Both the position numbers and the translations under genes were made by a program. The notes beneath the pieces were generated by a model. That model worked only from the letters and a program-made list of their open reading frames with translations, had not been told where the DNA came from and did not search any database. Positions 1 to 11,039 of a stretch of 64,000 bases of DNA are shown here, one piece after another. The first letter of the stretch is position 1, and each line of letters begins with the position of its first letter. Origin of the DNA: Plasmopara viticola (taxonomy: Eukaryota > Oomycota > Peronosporomycetes > Peronosporales > Peronosporaceae); the NCBI GenBank assembly GCA_001695595.3, contig MBPM02000072.1:310001-374000 (forward strand). Direction: 5' to 3'.

Positions 1-1747
1 TTAACGAAAATCATGTTGCGAAAATATGTCCGAGCAAAAGCTTGTAATGGTATAAAAGTCGTGGGATTAAACAATTTAACAGTGCACGCGCGTTTGGCCT
101 TGTGTCATCACTAAATACTCCCATAGCTTACCGCTATGTGCATCGATTGCCGTGAGGTGTACAAAATTTAATACTACCAAGTCAAGCAATCTATCATTTC
201 TTGGAACGGGTGATCAAGCAGATGTCGCTGCAACGCCCACCTTATTATGAGCAATAATCAGTCGCCACTTCCTGCTCTTCTACACAAAAAGTCGGTAACG
301 AGTGCAAATAATTTGACTCCGGCACCATTACATATTTTGCCACTTTGGCAAAGAAGGCATCAACGAACTTTTTTTGGTCTCGTGGCAGTTACCATTGCCT
401 GTTGACGCAAATTCGTAGGTCGATATTTTATCTCACTCTTAGTTGTTGTTTGGTCGGTTGTACACCACATCTTAACAGTTCATCAATTAGGATATACCGA
501 AGCCAAGGTGCAGCGTACGTTGTCTATAAGGCTGATTCAAAATGTCTTGCTTATCAGGGATGATGCCATTTTATCGTCGAGAGGGAGATTCGCATTTTAA
601 ATAGTATCACCTTGGAGATATCCTAGCATTAATCAAGCCTATTCAAGAGCTTTAAGTTCTTTGTGGTTTGGTAGATCTGACACATCTGGCATTGTCTCCA
701 AATGGAGCGCACCTGGTGTGATATATCGACCGATTGAAGGGCTAATTTATCTGTAGAGAATATTTTTGTCAGCCACACGATTGTTCATGACGCCCAGAAA
801 TCAAAGTTGAATGCATCTCCAGACTTTTTCAGTGGAACTTTATATCTTGCTCTTAGTGGTAATCTATGTTACCAACGGCGTTTGCAAAATTTTGCTACCC
901 GCAGCTGTATGATCTATGTTAGTCAAGTGTGAAATGTATGATATCACATTTTAAATGCCATCATGGGCACCGTTATGATCAATTTATGCGATTAGGATGG
1001 AAAATATATTTACCTTTTATATTAAGTTGGTCACCACCGGCAGCAAGTCCCGGAGTCAAATCTTTAAAAGAAATAAGTTGCCGTCACGCTTCGTGGAGAC
1101 TTAGTACCTTTAGTACAATTCATTCTTAAGTTAAGCAAATATCTTCAGATCACTTCTTTAAATGAAGGCGTACGCACAACAGTTTTGGAAACATTACTCA
1201 CCATAGCCCTTACGTGCAGGAGCAAGCGTCTGGCGCCTATGCCTTTTTTCCGCGCCGATCGATCTTGGGCTCATACTCCTTCAGAGTATTCTGGAATGTC
1301 TAGGACATTAATATAGTTGAAGAGCGTTTTGAATCGGTACGGCCTGCACTTAAATGAGTTAAATGCGAAGCGGGCTTGCACTTCGGCCATCCATGAGCAC
1401 ACTCATATTGACTTATTTGGAAAGTGGTGTCTCACTATCAATTTCCTTGTATCATGAACAAATTAATAATGCTGGCGCCTTTTAAATTCGTAGCCGACAC
1501 CGTCAAAGCTTACTGGAGAAGCCAGTCATTACCACAAAAGCGGTTGTATTCTTACGTGATGATGAGCTGTGGAATCTCAGCTTTAGCTAACTGACATTCC
1601 TCTATCTCCCAGCAACCATTTGTCAAAAGACTCTTCAAAACTACTACTATTCGCATACTAACATACTCACATTTTTTTATTATTGATATAAATATACCGT
1701 TCAGTCTGCTGATACGTTCTGATTGAATGTTGTGCGATTTACGTGCA
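1..1747. other. Gene-free, AT-rich left flank
   Basis: I see no convincing gene here. The open frames are all under 75 codons and none carries a recognisable motif. Positions 1575-1632 resemble 22187-22255, just upstream of the CCT-motif gene, so part of this flank is a decayed copy of that upstream region. Confidence 0.5.
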
Positions 1748-2005
1748 AGACAGAAGTCCACAAATCTACGTTTTGTATAGTAGCAAGAAAACTCATTCAG
1801 TATCCCGGGTGTTGCTCTCGGCTACATTACAACCAACGATAAAGCGTAATGTCTCTACGAGATTTAATACTTGTTCACTCCACATGATGTGCTTTTACAC
1901 GAGCCCATCATTTTGGGATCCACTGCTCACACTTTCTATCATGTATTGAGAAACCAAACCTTGTCTCTTTTGTGTTTTGTGTTAAATTGAGCCTAGCACA
2001 TATAT
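1748..2005 (+). repeat. Dispersed repeat, copy 1 (contains the 191-bp direct repeat)
   Basis: The stretch from about 1748 resembles 21967-22160, upstream of the CCT gene: both start with a shared agacagaagtccaca word and share the block beginning ctctcggct. Its right part, 1815-2005, is repeated almost exactly at 6560-6750 on the other side of the copia element, in the same orientation. Read directly from sequence; the origin of the repeat is unknown. Confidence 0.75.
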
Positions 2006-2153
2006 TGTTGAGTTGTTGTGCGCAGGAGAAGGCAAAAGGTAAAGTGAATATATTTAGGTCCTTAGTTCGCTACCCTGTGCTACCTCTAAGCCTATCCTTC
2101 TAGATCCTTCTAGAAGGTTCGTCGTGACGTCACATCAACAGCGGCGTCATATA
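2006..2153 (-). repeat. Left (3') LTR of the copia element
   Basis: It begins tgttgagttgttg and matches 6311-6556 through the blocks ggtccttagttcgctaccct and gacgtcacatcaacagcggc. It is about 100 bp shorter than the right copy because the right copy carries an internal duplication. The inner edge is about 20 bp beyond the end of pol. The exact ends are estimates. Confidence 0.75.
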
Positions 2154-2173
2154 AATACCACTCCCACCCGCCG

Positions 2174-5100
2174 CTAGTGCTGTACGCGCTTTGGTCCAAT
2201 ACCACTATCCTGCAGCAGGTACTTGAGTCGCTTTGTGCCTAGAGACTTAGTCAGTATGTCTGCTTTTTGGTCCACCGTCGAGATGTACTTGACCACGATT
2301 ATGTCCCGTGCCACGGCCTCCCGGATGAAGTGGTGCCGAATGTCGACATGCTTGGTCCTGGCATTGTAACCAGCGTTGCTAGCAAGTCCTATTGCGCCTT
2401 GATTATCTTCCCAAACCAAAGTAGCTCCCACTTGCTGATGACCGAGATCCTTGAGAATCGCACAAACCCACAGTACTTCTTGAGTGCATAGGCTTATAGC
2501 CATATACTCTGCCTCCGCTGAGCTTAGCGCCACTGTCCGCTGGTATTTCGACTTGAAAACCACTGGTGCGCCCCCGATCATGACCATGATATCTGACACC
2601 GAACGCCGATCATCAATATTACTGCCCCAGTCCGCATCTGTGTACGCTGTAGCTTGAACCTCGTTGGCGCTGTCGTCGTAGGTGATCCCAAACTCCCTCG
2701 TCGTCTTGAGATAACGAAGTACGCGAATTGCGGCCTTCCAATGCTGCTGACCCGGGTTCTCCAAGAAACGCGATAGCTGTGTTACCACATACGCGATATC
2801 AGGACGCGTACCTGTCGTGATGTACAGCAAACATCCGATTAGGGACCTGTACGGCTTCGACTGCATCTCTGCTTTCTCAACGTCCGTCGTTGGGGATTGC
2901 ATCTTTGACAACTTTAAACCCGCTTCTGATGGGTTAACCACTGCCTTCGCGTCTTGTTGGTTGAACCTGTTCACCACATCGTCAATGTACCGTGTCTGAC
3001 GGATCATGAGCGTGCTGCAGTTGCGATCATGGTCGATTTCTATTCCAAGAATACACTTGGCCTCGCCTTATTCTTTTTTCGTGAATGAGTTCTTGAGTGC
3101 AGCTTTAACATCTTCAATCTCCTTGCTCGTCTTGGCTGCAATAATCATGTCGTCCACGTACAAGCAAACATAGACATAGTTGCCGTTCTTGCCCTTGACG
3201 TAGACGCACTGATCTGCTCCGCTGCTCCGAAAGCCCATCTGTAGGAAGACAACATGAATCTTCTTGTTCCATGCATTCGAAGCTTGCTTCAGACCGTAAA
3301 TCGCCTTATCCAGCTTGCACACCATGTTTTCAGCATTGGCGATACCGTAAGGCACTTCCATGTATACCTCTTCCCTGAGATCACTGTTCAGGAATGCTGT
3401 GTCGACATCCAGTTGCTCTGTCATGTATCCCATCGTAACCACCACCGACAACACAACTCTGATAGAGTTCATGTTCGCTACCGGCAAGTATGTTTCGAAG
3501 AAGTCAACACCAAATTTCTGCTTGAAGCCTTTGGCGACGAGTCGAGCTTTGTAGCGCACCACTTGTCCCAAGTTGTTGCACTTCTTCGCAAAGACCCATT
3601 CGCATCCGATTTTCCGAACGCTCTCCTTCTTCGGCACAAGTGTCCATAAGCCGTTCTCTTCATGAGCCTTTAGCTCTGTGGTTATTGCCTTCTGCCAGGC
3701 ATGAGTGTCGTTGCTATTCATCGCTTGCCGATATGTAGTTGGAGCGTCGTCCGCCTCGCCAACACTAGCAGCATAAGCTAACACAGCTTCAGCAATTAGT
3801 CCTTCATCATCGATCCTGGCCCGCTTGGCACTTGGTGGATTGTCACTTTCTTTCACCTTCTGCTCTTCATTACTTAAGACGTCTGTAAGAAGAAAGACAG
3901 GCTCTCGCGAACGTCTTGTCCGTCCTGGCTCCGCCTGAAAAACAATACGATCTTCACCGTAAGCTTGCGGAGGAGGGTGATAAGGGGCCAGATCCAAGAT
4001 CTGTGGGTCCGGACTAGGAGGTTGAGGAAGTTGTGGCATCTGGTACAGCTTCACTTCGTGCTCTGGCCCAACCTCATCCATTTCCACGTCGGGAGCATGA
4101 TCCTCGACACCTTCCATTGGTTTTTGTATAGAAGGCTGTCGTGTGTCCTTGTCCTGGATATGTGCACCATTCTCGTCCTTGGTAACGAAGGTGATTGTCT
4201 CAACTTGTGGTGAGTCCGCAGTGTATATTCCACCCACTTCGCGCTCGTCAAGTCGAACAGATTGTACCACCTTGAGCTTGGAATTCTCCAAATCAAACAC
4301 ACGATACCCTTTCGCACTCTCTGCATACCCAAGAAACAGACATCGAAAACTCTTGGGATCGAGCTTTGTCCTCTTTGCATCATTGACGTGAGCGAAACCT
4401 TGGGAACCAAATACTCGTAGATGCCCCAGCCCCGGCTTCTGCTTGAACGTCAATTCATACGGCGTATTCCTCGAGTTCGCCGTGTTCGTTGAGCGATTAA
4501 TCAAGTATACCGCTGTACTTACTGCTTCTGCCCACCATTCAGTAGGGACCCCCTTGTAATGCACCTTGCTTCGCGCCTTTTCCATTATTGTGCGGTTCAT
4601 TCGCTCAGCGACACCGTTCTGTTGCGGGCTGTATGGCACTGTGCGTTGATGCATAACTCCATTCCTGTCACAGATTCCGGCAACTTTCTTGTTCACGAAC
4701 TCCGTCCCGTTGTCCGATCGTAGACACTTCAAGCGTTGTCCCCATTGGTTTTCGTAGAACGCTTAGAACTTGATCAGCTTACTTGCCACCTCACTCTTGT
4801 TCTTCATGAAGTACGCTACCACAAGCCGCGAAAAATCATCCACAAAAGTAAGCACATATCGCGCGCCACCCTTCGAGACCGTTTTCATTGGTCCCATCAC
4901 GTCCGTGTGCACGAGCTCCAGGACACGTGATGTCTTAGTAAGCGACCGTGACGGGAATGAATCAACCGTCTGCTTACTCTTCAGGCATCCCCCACCCAGC
5001 TTTTCAATGCCCAGCCTTACCGCCGGCACACCACTTGTCGCAAGCTGTGTCTTCACAATGCCGCTCTTCCGGGGATGTCCCAAGCGAGCATGCCAAAGCT

Positions 5101-5551
5101 CCCATTCAGTATCAATCCCTGCGTACTCCACTAACCGAGCCTCTTCTTGCTCGCAGTCCAGGATGTACGCCTTGCCGAATTTCTTGCCCTTAGCAATCGC
5201 TCGTTGCGTACTCCAAATGATACAGGAGGAGCTCTCAAACTCCACCTTCATACCACGCTCAGCTAGCTTGCCGACCGACAAAAGACGTCTGTCGAGTCCT
5301 GGAATGTGTAGGACTTCGACCATCTTGATACGTAACCCGTCCAATCCAGTAAGCCTGACCGTACCCTTGCCAGTCACCCGCAGCTTCTTGCCGTCCGCAA
5401 TGGTGACCTCTGGACCAGCGTCCAATGCCTCGTAATGAAAAAGATCACTCCGATGAGGTGTCATGTGCGAGGTAGCCCCGCTGTCGATAAGCCAGTCGTC
5501 ACAGTGCTGCTCACCAGCGGCGAAAACAGCATCATCAACCTCGAAGCCGTT
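2174..5551 (-). pseudogene. pol: Copia pol: protease, integrase, reverse transcriptase, RNase H
   Basis: One minus-strand reading frame runs the whole length and is interrupted by in-frame stops at 4763-4765 and 3068-3070, with a third at 5552-5554 separating it from gag. Visible motifs in order: protease active site DSGATSHM near 5480; GAG-pre-integrase WHARLGHP near 5095; integrase DNGTEF near 4715 with the catalytic glutamate in QQNGVAERMNRT near 4610; reverse transcriptase YVDDM near 3150; RNase H TDADWGSNIDDRRS near 2625; and the terminal KHVDIRHHFIRE block. The family copies RNA into DNA and integrates it. The stop at 3068 falls where related elements have a conserved Leu before GEA, so it is a point change rather than a frame change. 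Inactive as it stands. Confidence 0.92.
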
Positions 5552-6222
5552 CTACTTTCGACAATCCCGCTTCAAATGTCCGACTTGGCCACCCTTAAAA
5601 CACTTGCCCGTGAATCCACCTCCGTTCTTCCGCGGACCGTTCCCTCTACGGCCATTGCCTTGGCCTCCCTTGAAACGTCCTGCATTCACCTTGAACGCGC
5701 GCTCCGTAGACTCTTTCTTCTCAAGTCGCTCGTATTCCTTCAGAAGCTTCTCTTTTACCTCGATCAAAGACAAGTCCTTGGAGTTCTCCACAATCGACGA
5801 GAGAATTTCGTATTCCTCTGGGAGACTGCTCAGAAGAATTACTATTGAAGAGCATCGTCAAGTGGTTCTCCCAACGTCTGCAGCCCCACGATCAGCTCAT
5901 CGAAGCTGTCTAGGTGCTTCGACATCGCCACCCCATCAGCCATCTTAAAATCGTGGAGGCGACGGGTCATCGACACACCATTGTGCATCGTCGAGCGGTT
6001 GTAGAAGTCGCGCAGCGTATTCCACGCCATGATTGCCGTCGTGGCCGTCCGAAACTTCGTATGATGCTCAATTGCCACTCCCTGGTGATAAGCCCAAGTG
6101 CCTTCATGTCGTTGAGCACCCAAGTCTCGGTCACCTCCGCCTCAGGCCTGACCACTTGCACGTGCGCTAGCAGACCCTTCCTAGCCAGCGTCATGCGCAT
6201 GGCAAACTCCCAGTGGAAGTAG
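5552..6222 (-). pseudogene. gag: Copia gag (UBN2-type) with zinc knuckle, broken
   Basis: Gag-like sequence is spread over three frames: a start region from about 6200 (MRMTLARKGLLAHVQ), a middle part in another frame (5842-6123, with TATTAIMAWNTLRDFYN), and a C-terminal part in the pol frame (5552-5791) that ends in a zinc-knuckle-like box. At least two frame changes break it. In the knuckle, the second metal-binding Cys of the usual C-x2-C-x4-H-x4-C pattern reads Gly (CFKGGQVGHLKRDC). Gag would package the element's RNA; this copy could not encode a full protein. Confidence 0.85.
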
Positions 6223-6310
6223 TTTCCACTAATCAGGAGGACTTAACTTATTGTCGTCGGCATTGGGATGGAGGGGAGGTTTGGCGAGAGTCTTGTGCGG
6301 CTGTTAACCA

Positions 6311-6556
6311 GTTGAGTTGTTGTGCGCAGGAGAAGGCAAAAAGTAAAGTGAACATATTTAGGTCCTTAATTCGCTACCCTGTGCTACCTCTAAGCCTATC
6401 TTTCTAGATCCTTTTAGAAGGTTTGTCGTGACGTTATCTAATGGCGTCATCATCATACTAGTACCCAACCGGTATTTGCCGTAATCCCTTTGAGCCTATC
6501 CTTCTAGATCCTTCTTGAAGGTTCGTCGTGACGTCACATCAACAGCGGCGTCATAT
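6311..6556 (-). repeat. Right (5') LTR of the copia element with internal duplication
   Basis: It matches the left LTR from gttgagttgttgtgcgcagg onward. The block around agcctatccttctagatcc and the following gtcgtgacgt occurs twice, near 6390-6440 and again near 6493-6556, while the left LTR has it once. The inner edge lies near a ggttaacagcc stretch on the minus strand where the primer-binding site should be. Confidence 0.7.
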
Positions 6557-6559
6557 TAA

Positions 6560-6750
6560 CTCTCGGCTACATTACAACCAACGATAAAGCGTAATGTCTC
6601 TACGAGATATAATACTTGTTCACTCCATATGATGTGCTTTTACACGAGCCCATCATTTTGGGATCCACTGCTTACACTCTCTATCATGTATTGAGAAACC
6701 AAACCTTATCTCGTTTTTGTTTTGTGTTAAATTGAGCCTAGCACATATAT
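6560..6750 (+). repeat. 191-bp direct repeat, right copy
   Basis: This is nearly identical to 1815-2005, in the same orientation, starting at ctctcggctacattac and ending at gcacatatat. Together the two copies bracket the copia element. A more diverged relative lies at about 22035-22160. Confidence 0.85.
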
Positions 6751-6751
6751 A

Positions 6752-6792
6752 AACGGCTCGATTACGCACGATAAGTTCGTAATTGAGCCGTT
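6752..6792. repeat. Hairpin at the outer edge of the left arm
   Basis: Stems 6752-6766 and 6778-6792 are 15 bp each with one mismatch and an 11-nt loop (aacggctcgattacg against cgtaattgagccgtt). A second, weaker hairpin follows at 6805-6838. The right arm keeps one half of the first and a stronger version of the second. Confidence 0.7.
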
Positions 6793-6948
6793 GAAATTAC
6801 TCGCAGAGCCGGCGATGATGTACTTTATCGCTGTCTCTGAGGGTGTCGAGGGGTACTCTCGCCCACAATTGAGGGGTTGGAGGAGCGGACAATATAAAGG
6901 ATACACTTCGTCCGCTAGGGTATGGAAGAAACAAAGAAATGGAGTACA

Positions 6949-8250
6949 TTAAATAACTTCAGCTGTGATATCTAAACCGGGAATCGTTTTAACGATTTGG
7001 CTTGCCGTAGCACGCGTCATATCAATGTCGTGGCCCACATTGCTAGCAATGTCATAGTACCGTTCGATGCTTGCACGAAATCCACCACGTTCACCACCTT
7101 CGCTGGTCGTCGACAACGTCGTCGCCAGCTTCCGCCGCTTCATGGGTTCTTGAAAGCATAAAAGCCGAATTTCTTCATCACCGGTACTCGAAGGCTGTGC
7201 GAGTAGCGTTCGAATCACCTTAAAAGCTTCTCCTGGGTTCTTGATGGTCGCCTTGTGGATGGTGGCGTGGGTGTCGCACATCTCCGAGACCCAAAAGAAT
7301 TGCCATTTGTGAGTCAAGTCGGTGAGCAGGGCCACCACTGGCTCTTTGGCTAGCAGATCCAGAGCGATCAGCTCTGACAATGCCTGAAGTTGAAGCCTGA
7401 TTCAACTACTCGCTTCACTTCAATCAGCATCTTCACTCCAGGCAAGAACTGCGAATCGGAAGGGTTCTCCTTGACGAGAGAACTGAGAATGAGGAGATCC
7501 GCACGTCCAGCGAGCTCGATATCGCGACCAGGAACTAAAACACTGCGAATATCCTGCCCCTCTCTTCCACGCCAAGCACGCAAAGCTTCTTTCCCGCGAG
7601 CACAACGCGAATATTGTCTTCGATGTACGCGCGATATCGTTCATGTTGCTGCTGCTCAATGAGCGCAATCATTTGGCCACGTTCATCACACACGCTTTTC
7701 CATTCAAATGCTGCAGTCAGAGTGGACGCTCCAGCAGCAATTGGACCGTTCGCACAGGTTCCACACGAAGGTTCAAGTCTCTCAAAAGTTCCCTGCCCTT
7801 GCTCAAGCCAATTCGCGAGTGACGTATCGTTTCCGTCTAGTCCCCACAAATTGATGGTAGGTTCGCCTGTATCCTTCGTATCGTTTCCAAAGTCTCCTCG
7901 GCCGAAGCTTGTGGCAGTTCTAGCAGCACGTAAATCTTCTAATCTCCAGGTTGAAAGTCCGCGCCAAGGTAATCTTCGCCAACCACCCACGACGGTCGCA
8001 TCTCCTCATACTCAGCGATTTTGCTAGTTTGTAAGAAAGTCTTCGAAGTGCGATCATAATGTAGCCACTCGCCATTCTTCTTCGCCAAGTACAGCGTCAA
8101 TGCACTTGCTTCAAAGCTGTGGCGCTCATTGTATCGTTGATCGTCAAATATAGCCTTCTGGAGCACACTCACTTCTGCATCACGTGCAATCGCCACGGGA
8201 AACACGCTACCTTCGCCATACACAGCGCACTTAAGCTCCACCTTGGCCAT
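6949..8250 (-). pseudogene. Crinkler (CRN) effector gene, copy 1, frameshifted
   Basis: The start at 8250 opens a 103-codon frame with a CRN-type N-terminal domain and an LYLAK motif at residues 53-57, matching the family's LFLAK host-translocation region. An in-frame stop follows this domain. A KIYVLLELP block, comparable to the family's HVLVxxP boundary motif, lies just after the stop in the same frame. The C-terminal part continues in other frames (7535-7990, 7368-7583, 6949-7380) and contains an acidic GRAD box and an LPGVK..IEVK segment, which fits a PD-(D/E)xK nuclease-like effector domain, ending in a region with TDLTHKW. CRN proteins enter plant cells and act in the nucleus, but this copy has one stop and at least three frame changes. 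Sequencing indels could account for some of these. Confidence 0.82.
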
Positions 8251-8905
8251 CTTTCTTCACACCAGAAAGGTCGAGACTGTTTTCTCATTCTCTTTTGCTA
8301 CTCAAAACTTTTGTTTTCTCAAAATTGACCAGAAAAGTCGGTAACCTCCTCAAATCGATAACGCTATTGACGTCGTTTTATATCACCGTCGTCTGAAACA
8401 GTATTGAGTTTCGGTAACTCTGGTTTAGTGATCAAAGGAATATAGAACCACCTCAGAATACGAGCCAATATCAAATAATAAAGACTGGTTATTACAAAAA
8501 GGATCCAGCGATGCTCTAGATTTTAAATTTGAATTAGGCACCATGAGATTAATCACCACCTTTCACGGCCGATAACAGTAGCTCTAGACATAAGATTCAC
8601 CATGAGTTACCAAGGCATCACACTTTGCAACTTCCTCCCACTGATTTATAGTCACTACAATATCAAGCGTGTTCTGCATCATACTAAGCATTCTCGTAAG
8701 TATCTATAAATTAAATACCGATAAAAAGTGGCAACTCAGGTGACTCAAGTAAGTAGAGTTCATTCTACACTGACTTAAAGATTAAATATACATCGAAATG
8801 ACTTACGCTGGTGAGTCACCGTAGTGATGACTCAGCGGAGATTGATGGTGACTCACTTGAAATCGACATGTAGAGCAAAACTCGAACGAAAATCCGATAG
8901 TGTGC

Positions 8906-9614
8906 AAAAGGCGGGGATTCCTTGAGTAAATTAAGAGGTACCTTGCTGATACCTAGCGCACAATTATTTAAGTGATGCTGTTTCCACCATGCTCACTTTG
9001 ACGGGGAAAGTATCTTTGGTGATGCAATCAAAGTCATCCGACGTAATTCTTGACCCAACTACTTCTAACTTTGGTTTGGGAGTTGGCAATGAGTAGTGCT
9101 TATTATCGATTTGAATTGGCATTGGCGCTACTGGATCAATATGTTAAGACATCAATTGCAATGACGAAGGCAAGAACACCTCTGCGTGACTCTTTGTACA
9201 TAATTGTTATAGAAAGAGTTTGTAGAACCCATGTAATTGGTTGTGTTGTTGAATGTAGGGCCACAACATACTACACTGCCCGCGAAGGACAGATAACAAA
9301 CTTTAAGCATTGACTACGCTATAATTGTAATATGTTGATATTAAGCGCGGCTTTGGCCTTTCAAGAGGGTCAAAATACATTTCTTCTTTGTATGAGACTG
9401 TCATTTAGTGGCTGCCACCGATCATCGGCATTCCCCTCTTGATTATGATAGTCTTCGCTTTTGTATCAATTCTGCTTGAGATAAATTTGATCTACTTCGA
9501 CTCCGAATTTTTTTTTATCATCCGTCGTTCTAGACATTTGAAAAGTATTATCTTGCTCATAGTTCTTCTTTGGCGATTATAATATAATCGACTTCAATAT
9601 AATCGCATAAACAA
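8906..9614. other. Inner flank between CRN arm and virus-like core
   Basis: No confident gene. One plus-strand open frame (9050-9313, 87 codons) has no recognisable motif. The left arm's similarity to the right arm ends near 8905. Confidence 0.4.
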
Positions 9615-10110
9615 TGTCTTCAGCTACTAAAATATCCGCGTTTGGATATTCTGCCAAATCAGCTCCAGCTGAGACACTTTTTGAGGATATGGAATAGGCA
9701 TATATTCCGATTTCAATCGGTCAGTTTGCTGGTCAGATTCAATACAATCTCCCAACGATCTCTACGCAAGCCGCATTTGTCGATTGATTAGAAGCCGTCA
9801 TCGAGCTTTCTAGCTATAAATTGTTAAATGTGATACTGGCTCTGTTACTTGGACTGCTGCCTGTAATTTTGAACAATTAATACCATAGGCCGAAGCATGG
9901 CAATTTATCCACAGTGTTCGGTTTGTTAACAAAACAAGTTCATGAGAATGTGACCACAACTTTGTGGGCTCTGATTATAAATTTCGTGTCAAACATGGCC
10001 CAATCAACAATTTTCTATCAGATGGATACTTCACTCCACCGATCCAAGAATCTAGCTGAGCGGCACGAGCGCTCGAAGACTTGGCTTCTTGGTCTTTAAT
10101 GACAGTCGTT
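9615..10110 (+). pseudogene. Virus-like core: decayed plus-strand gene, 5' part
   Basis: A start codon at 9615 opens a coding-like frame whose composition looks protein-like (MSSATKISAFGYSAKSA, then IPISIGQFAGQIQYN) but which contains stops within about 30 and 60 codons and then shifts frame. Not recognised by name. Its position immediately before 10235-10640, with similar Thr/Ala/Val-rich composition, suggests one structural-type gene in pieces. Function is not assigned. Confidence 0.4.
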
Positions 10111-10234
10111 ACTGACAACAACATATAACATCGCTGAGTTTGAAGTGGTTGACACCTGCTCATACAAAGAAGCTGCCGAACGATAGCCCTTTGCTGCTCT
10201 TGATCAACAAAGCTCATATTTTGCATTTGATGTA

Positions 10235-10640
10235 ATGAGAGGTAGCAAAAATCTTCAACCCGTATCGAAACCTCAAACCTATGTGGCTCCTGCTGGTGCC
10301 GTTGCAGCTGATTGGCCATTTCACATTGCACAATATTTGGTTTGCTTTAATGTGCCGGGTAAGCAAAAGCATACGCGCGGTTTCGTCTATGTCAATTACA
10401 ACAGTCCATCTACCACCTTTATTACAACAGGTACTGATGGCGTTGTTGTGCCTGCTTTTATTGCGAGTTTAGGTAATAATGTGAAATTCGGAAACACTTG
10501 CTCTGTGCTTTGAAATTGAAGCAGAGGCGCAACAACAAGTGCGTTAACTGTTAGCCCTGTACTTAATGTGTCTGTGGTCACTCTTACGATTACAGCTGAT
10601 GTCAATGGTACTCCAACGGCTGGATCTTGCATTACTTTGT
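10235..10640 (+). pseudogene. Virus-like core: beta-rich structural-type fragment
   Basis: An open frame of 92 codons (10235-10513) is rich in Val, Thr, Gly and Asn, including TYVAPAGAVAADWPFHIAQY and TTGTDGVVVPAFIASLG. After a stop, the sequence continues with TLTITADVNGTPTAG-like content to about 10640. This composition resembles beta-sandwich capsid or fibre proteins, but I cannot name a family. Confidence reflects coding character, not function. Confidence 0.4.
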
Positions 10641-11039
10641 CCTAATTGTTTTCGCGTCTCCTGAATTCAACGTATTTAACGTATTCACGTTATCCAAGCG
10701 CTGTCCATGCACCAGCTCAGAAGAAAACATTCGAATACTTCGAGCAAAATGCAAATAAAGTTACTGTTGCTCCAGGTGCTTCCTCTACTTGACCGGTCAG
10801 TAATGGCAGTTTGCTAGTCTAAAGCGATCGATCAAGCAACTTGAATTACCACTCCATCGGCGGCAGCGACTGTATTGAAAGCAATCAATACATTTTGTAG
10901 CCCCTTCTCGACGGCACCTGCAACGACTAGTCCATTCGCTGCATTGAATACTTACAGATCATAGTTGGAAGCGTCCCTATCTGGATACGTGCCGTGAGTT
11001 TCGGGTATGATTTGTTTGTGCAAGAGATACTAAAAGGCC

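Larger units (their letters stand above)
2006..6556 (-). mobile_element. Near full-length Ty1/copia LTR retrotransposon, inactivated
   Basis: The element is transcribed leftwards. It has a left LTR (2006-2153), pol and gag, and a right LTR (6311-6556). Domain order on the minus strand is gag, zinc knuckle, protease, integrase, reverse transcriptase and RNase H, which is the Ty1/copia order. Gag contains at least two frame changes and the pol frame has three in-frame stops, so it cannot act autonomously, but the amino acid sequence is otherwise well kept, suggesting fairly recent death. The element sits between two direct 191-bp copies of an unrelated sequence, which is not a normal 4-6 bp target duplication. 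Confidence 0.9.
6737..8905 (-). repeat. Left arm of a long inverted repeat carrying a CRN gene
   Basis: Read on the minus strand, this arm aligns with 18965-21185 on the plus strand from end to end. The shared landmarks include the region downstream of the CRN gene (gagagtacccct, gacaccctcagag), the whole CRN gene, the promoter side (gatttgaggaggttacc) and a distal upstream block (tgtcgatttcaag, tgtagtgactata, ggaggaagttgcaa). Divergence is considerable, with many indels, so the duplication is old. Confidence 0.8.

Noticed and set aside
345..563. 72-codon frame with a hydrophobic Cys-rich middle resembling a secreted protein
   Set aside because: The hydrophobic part is internal rather than N-terminal, there is no motif, and the surroundings look like decayed repeat.
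3254..5948. Plus-strand open frames of 130-221 codons over the copia element
   Set aside because: They are antisense shadows of pol and gag, which have clear motifs on the minus strand.
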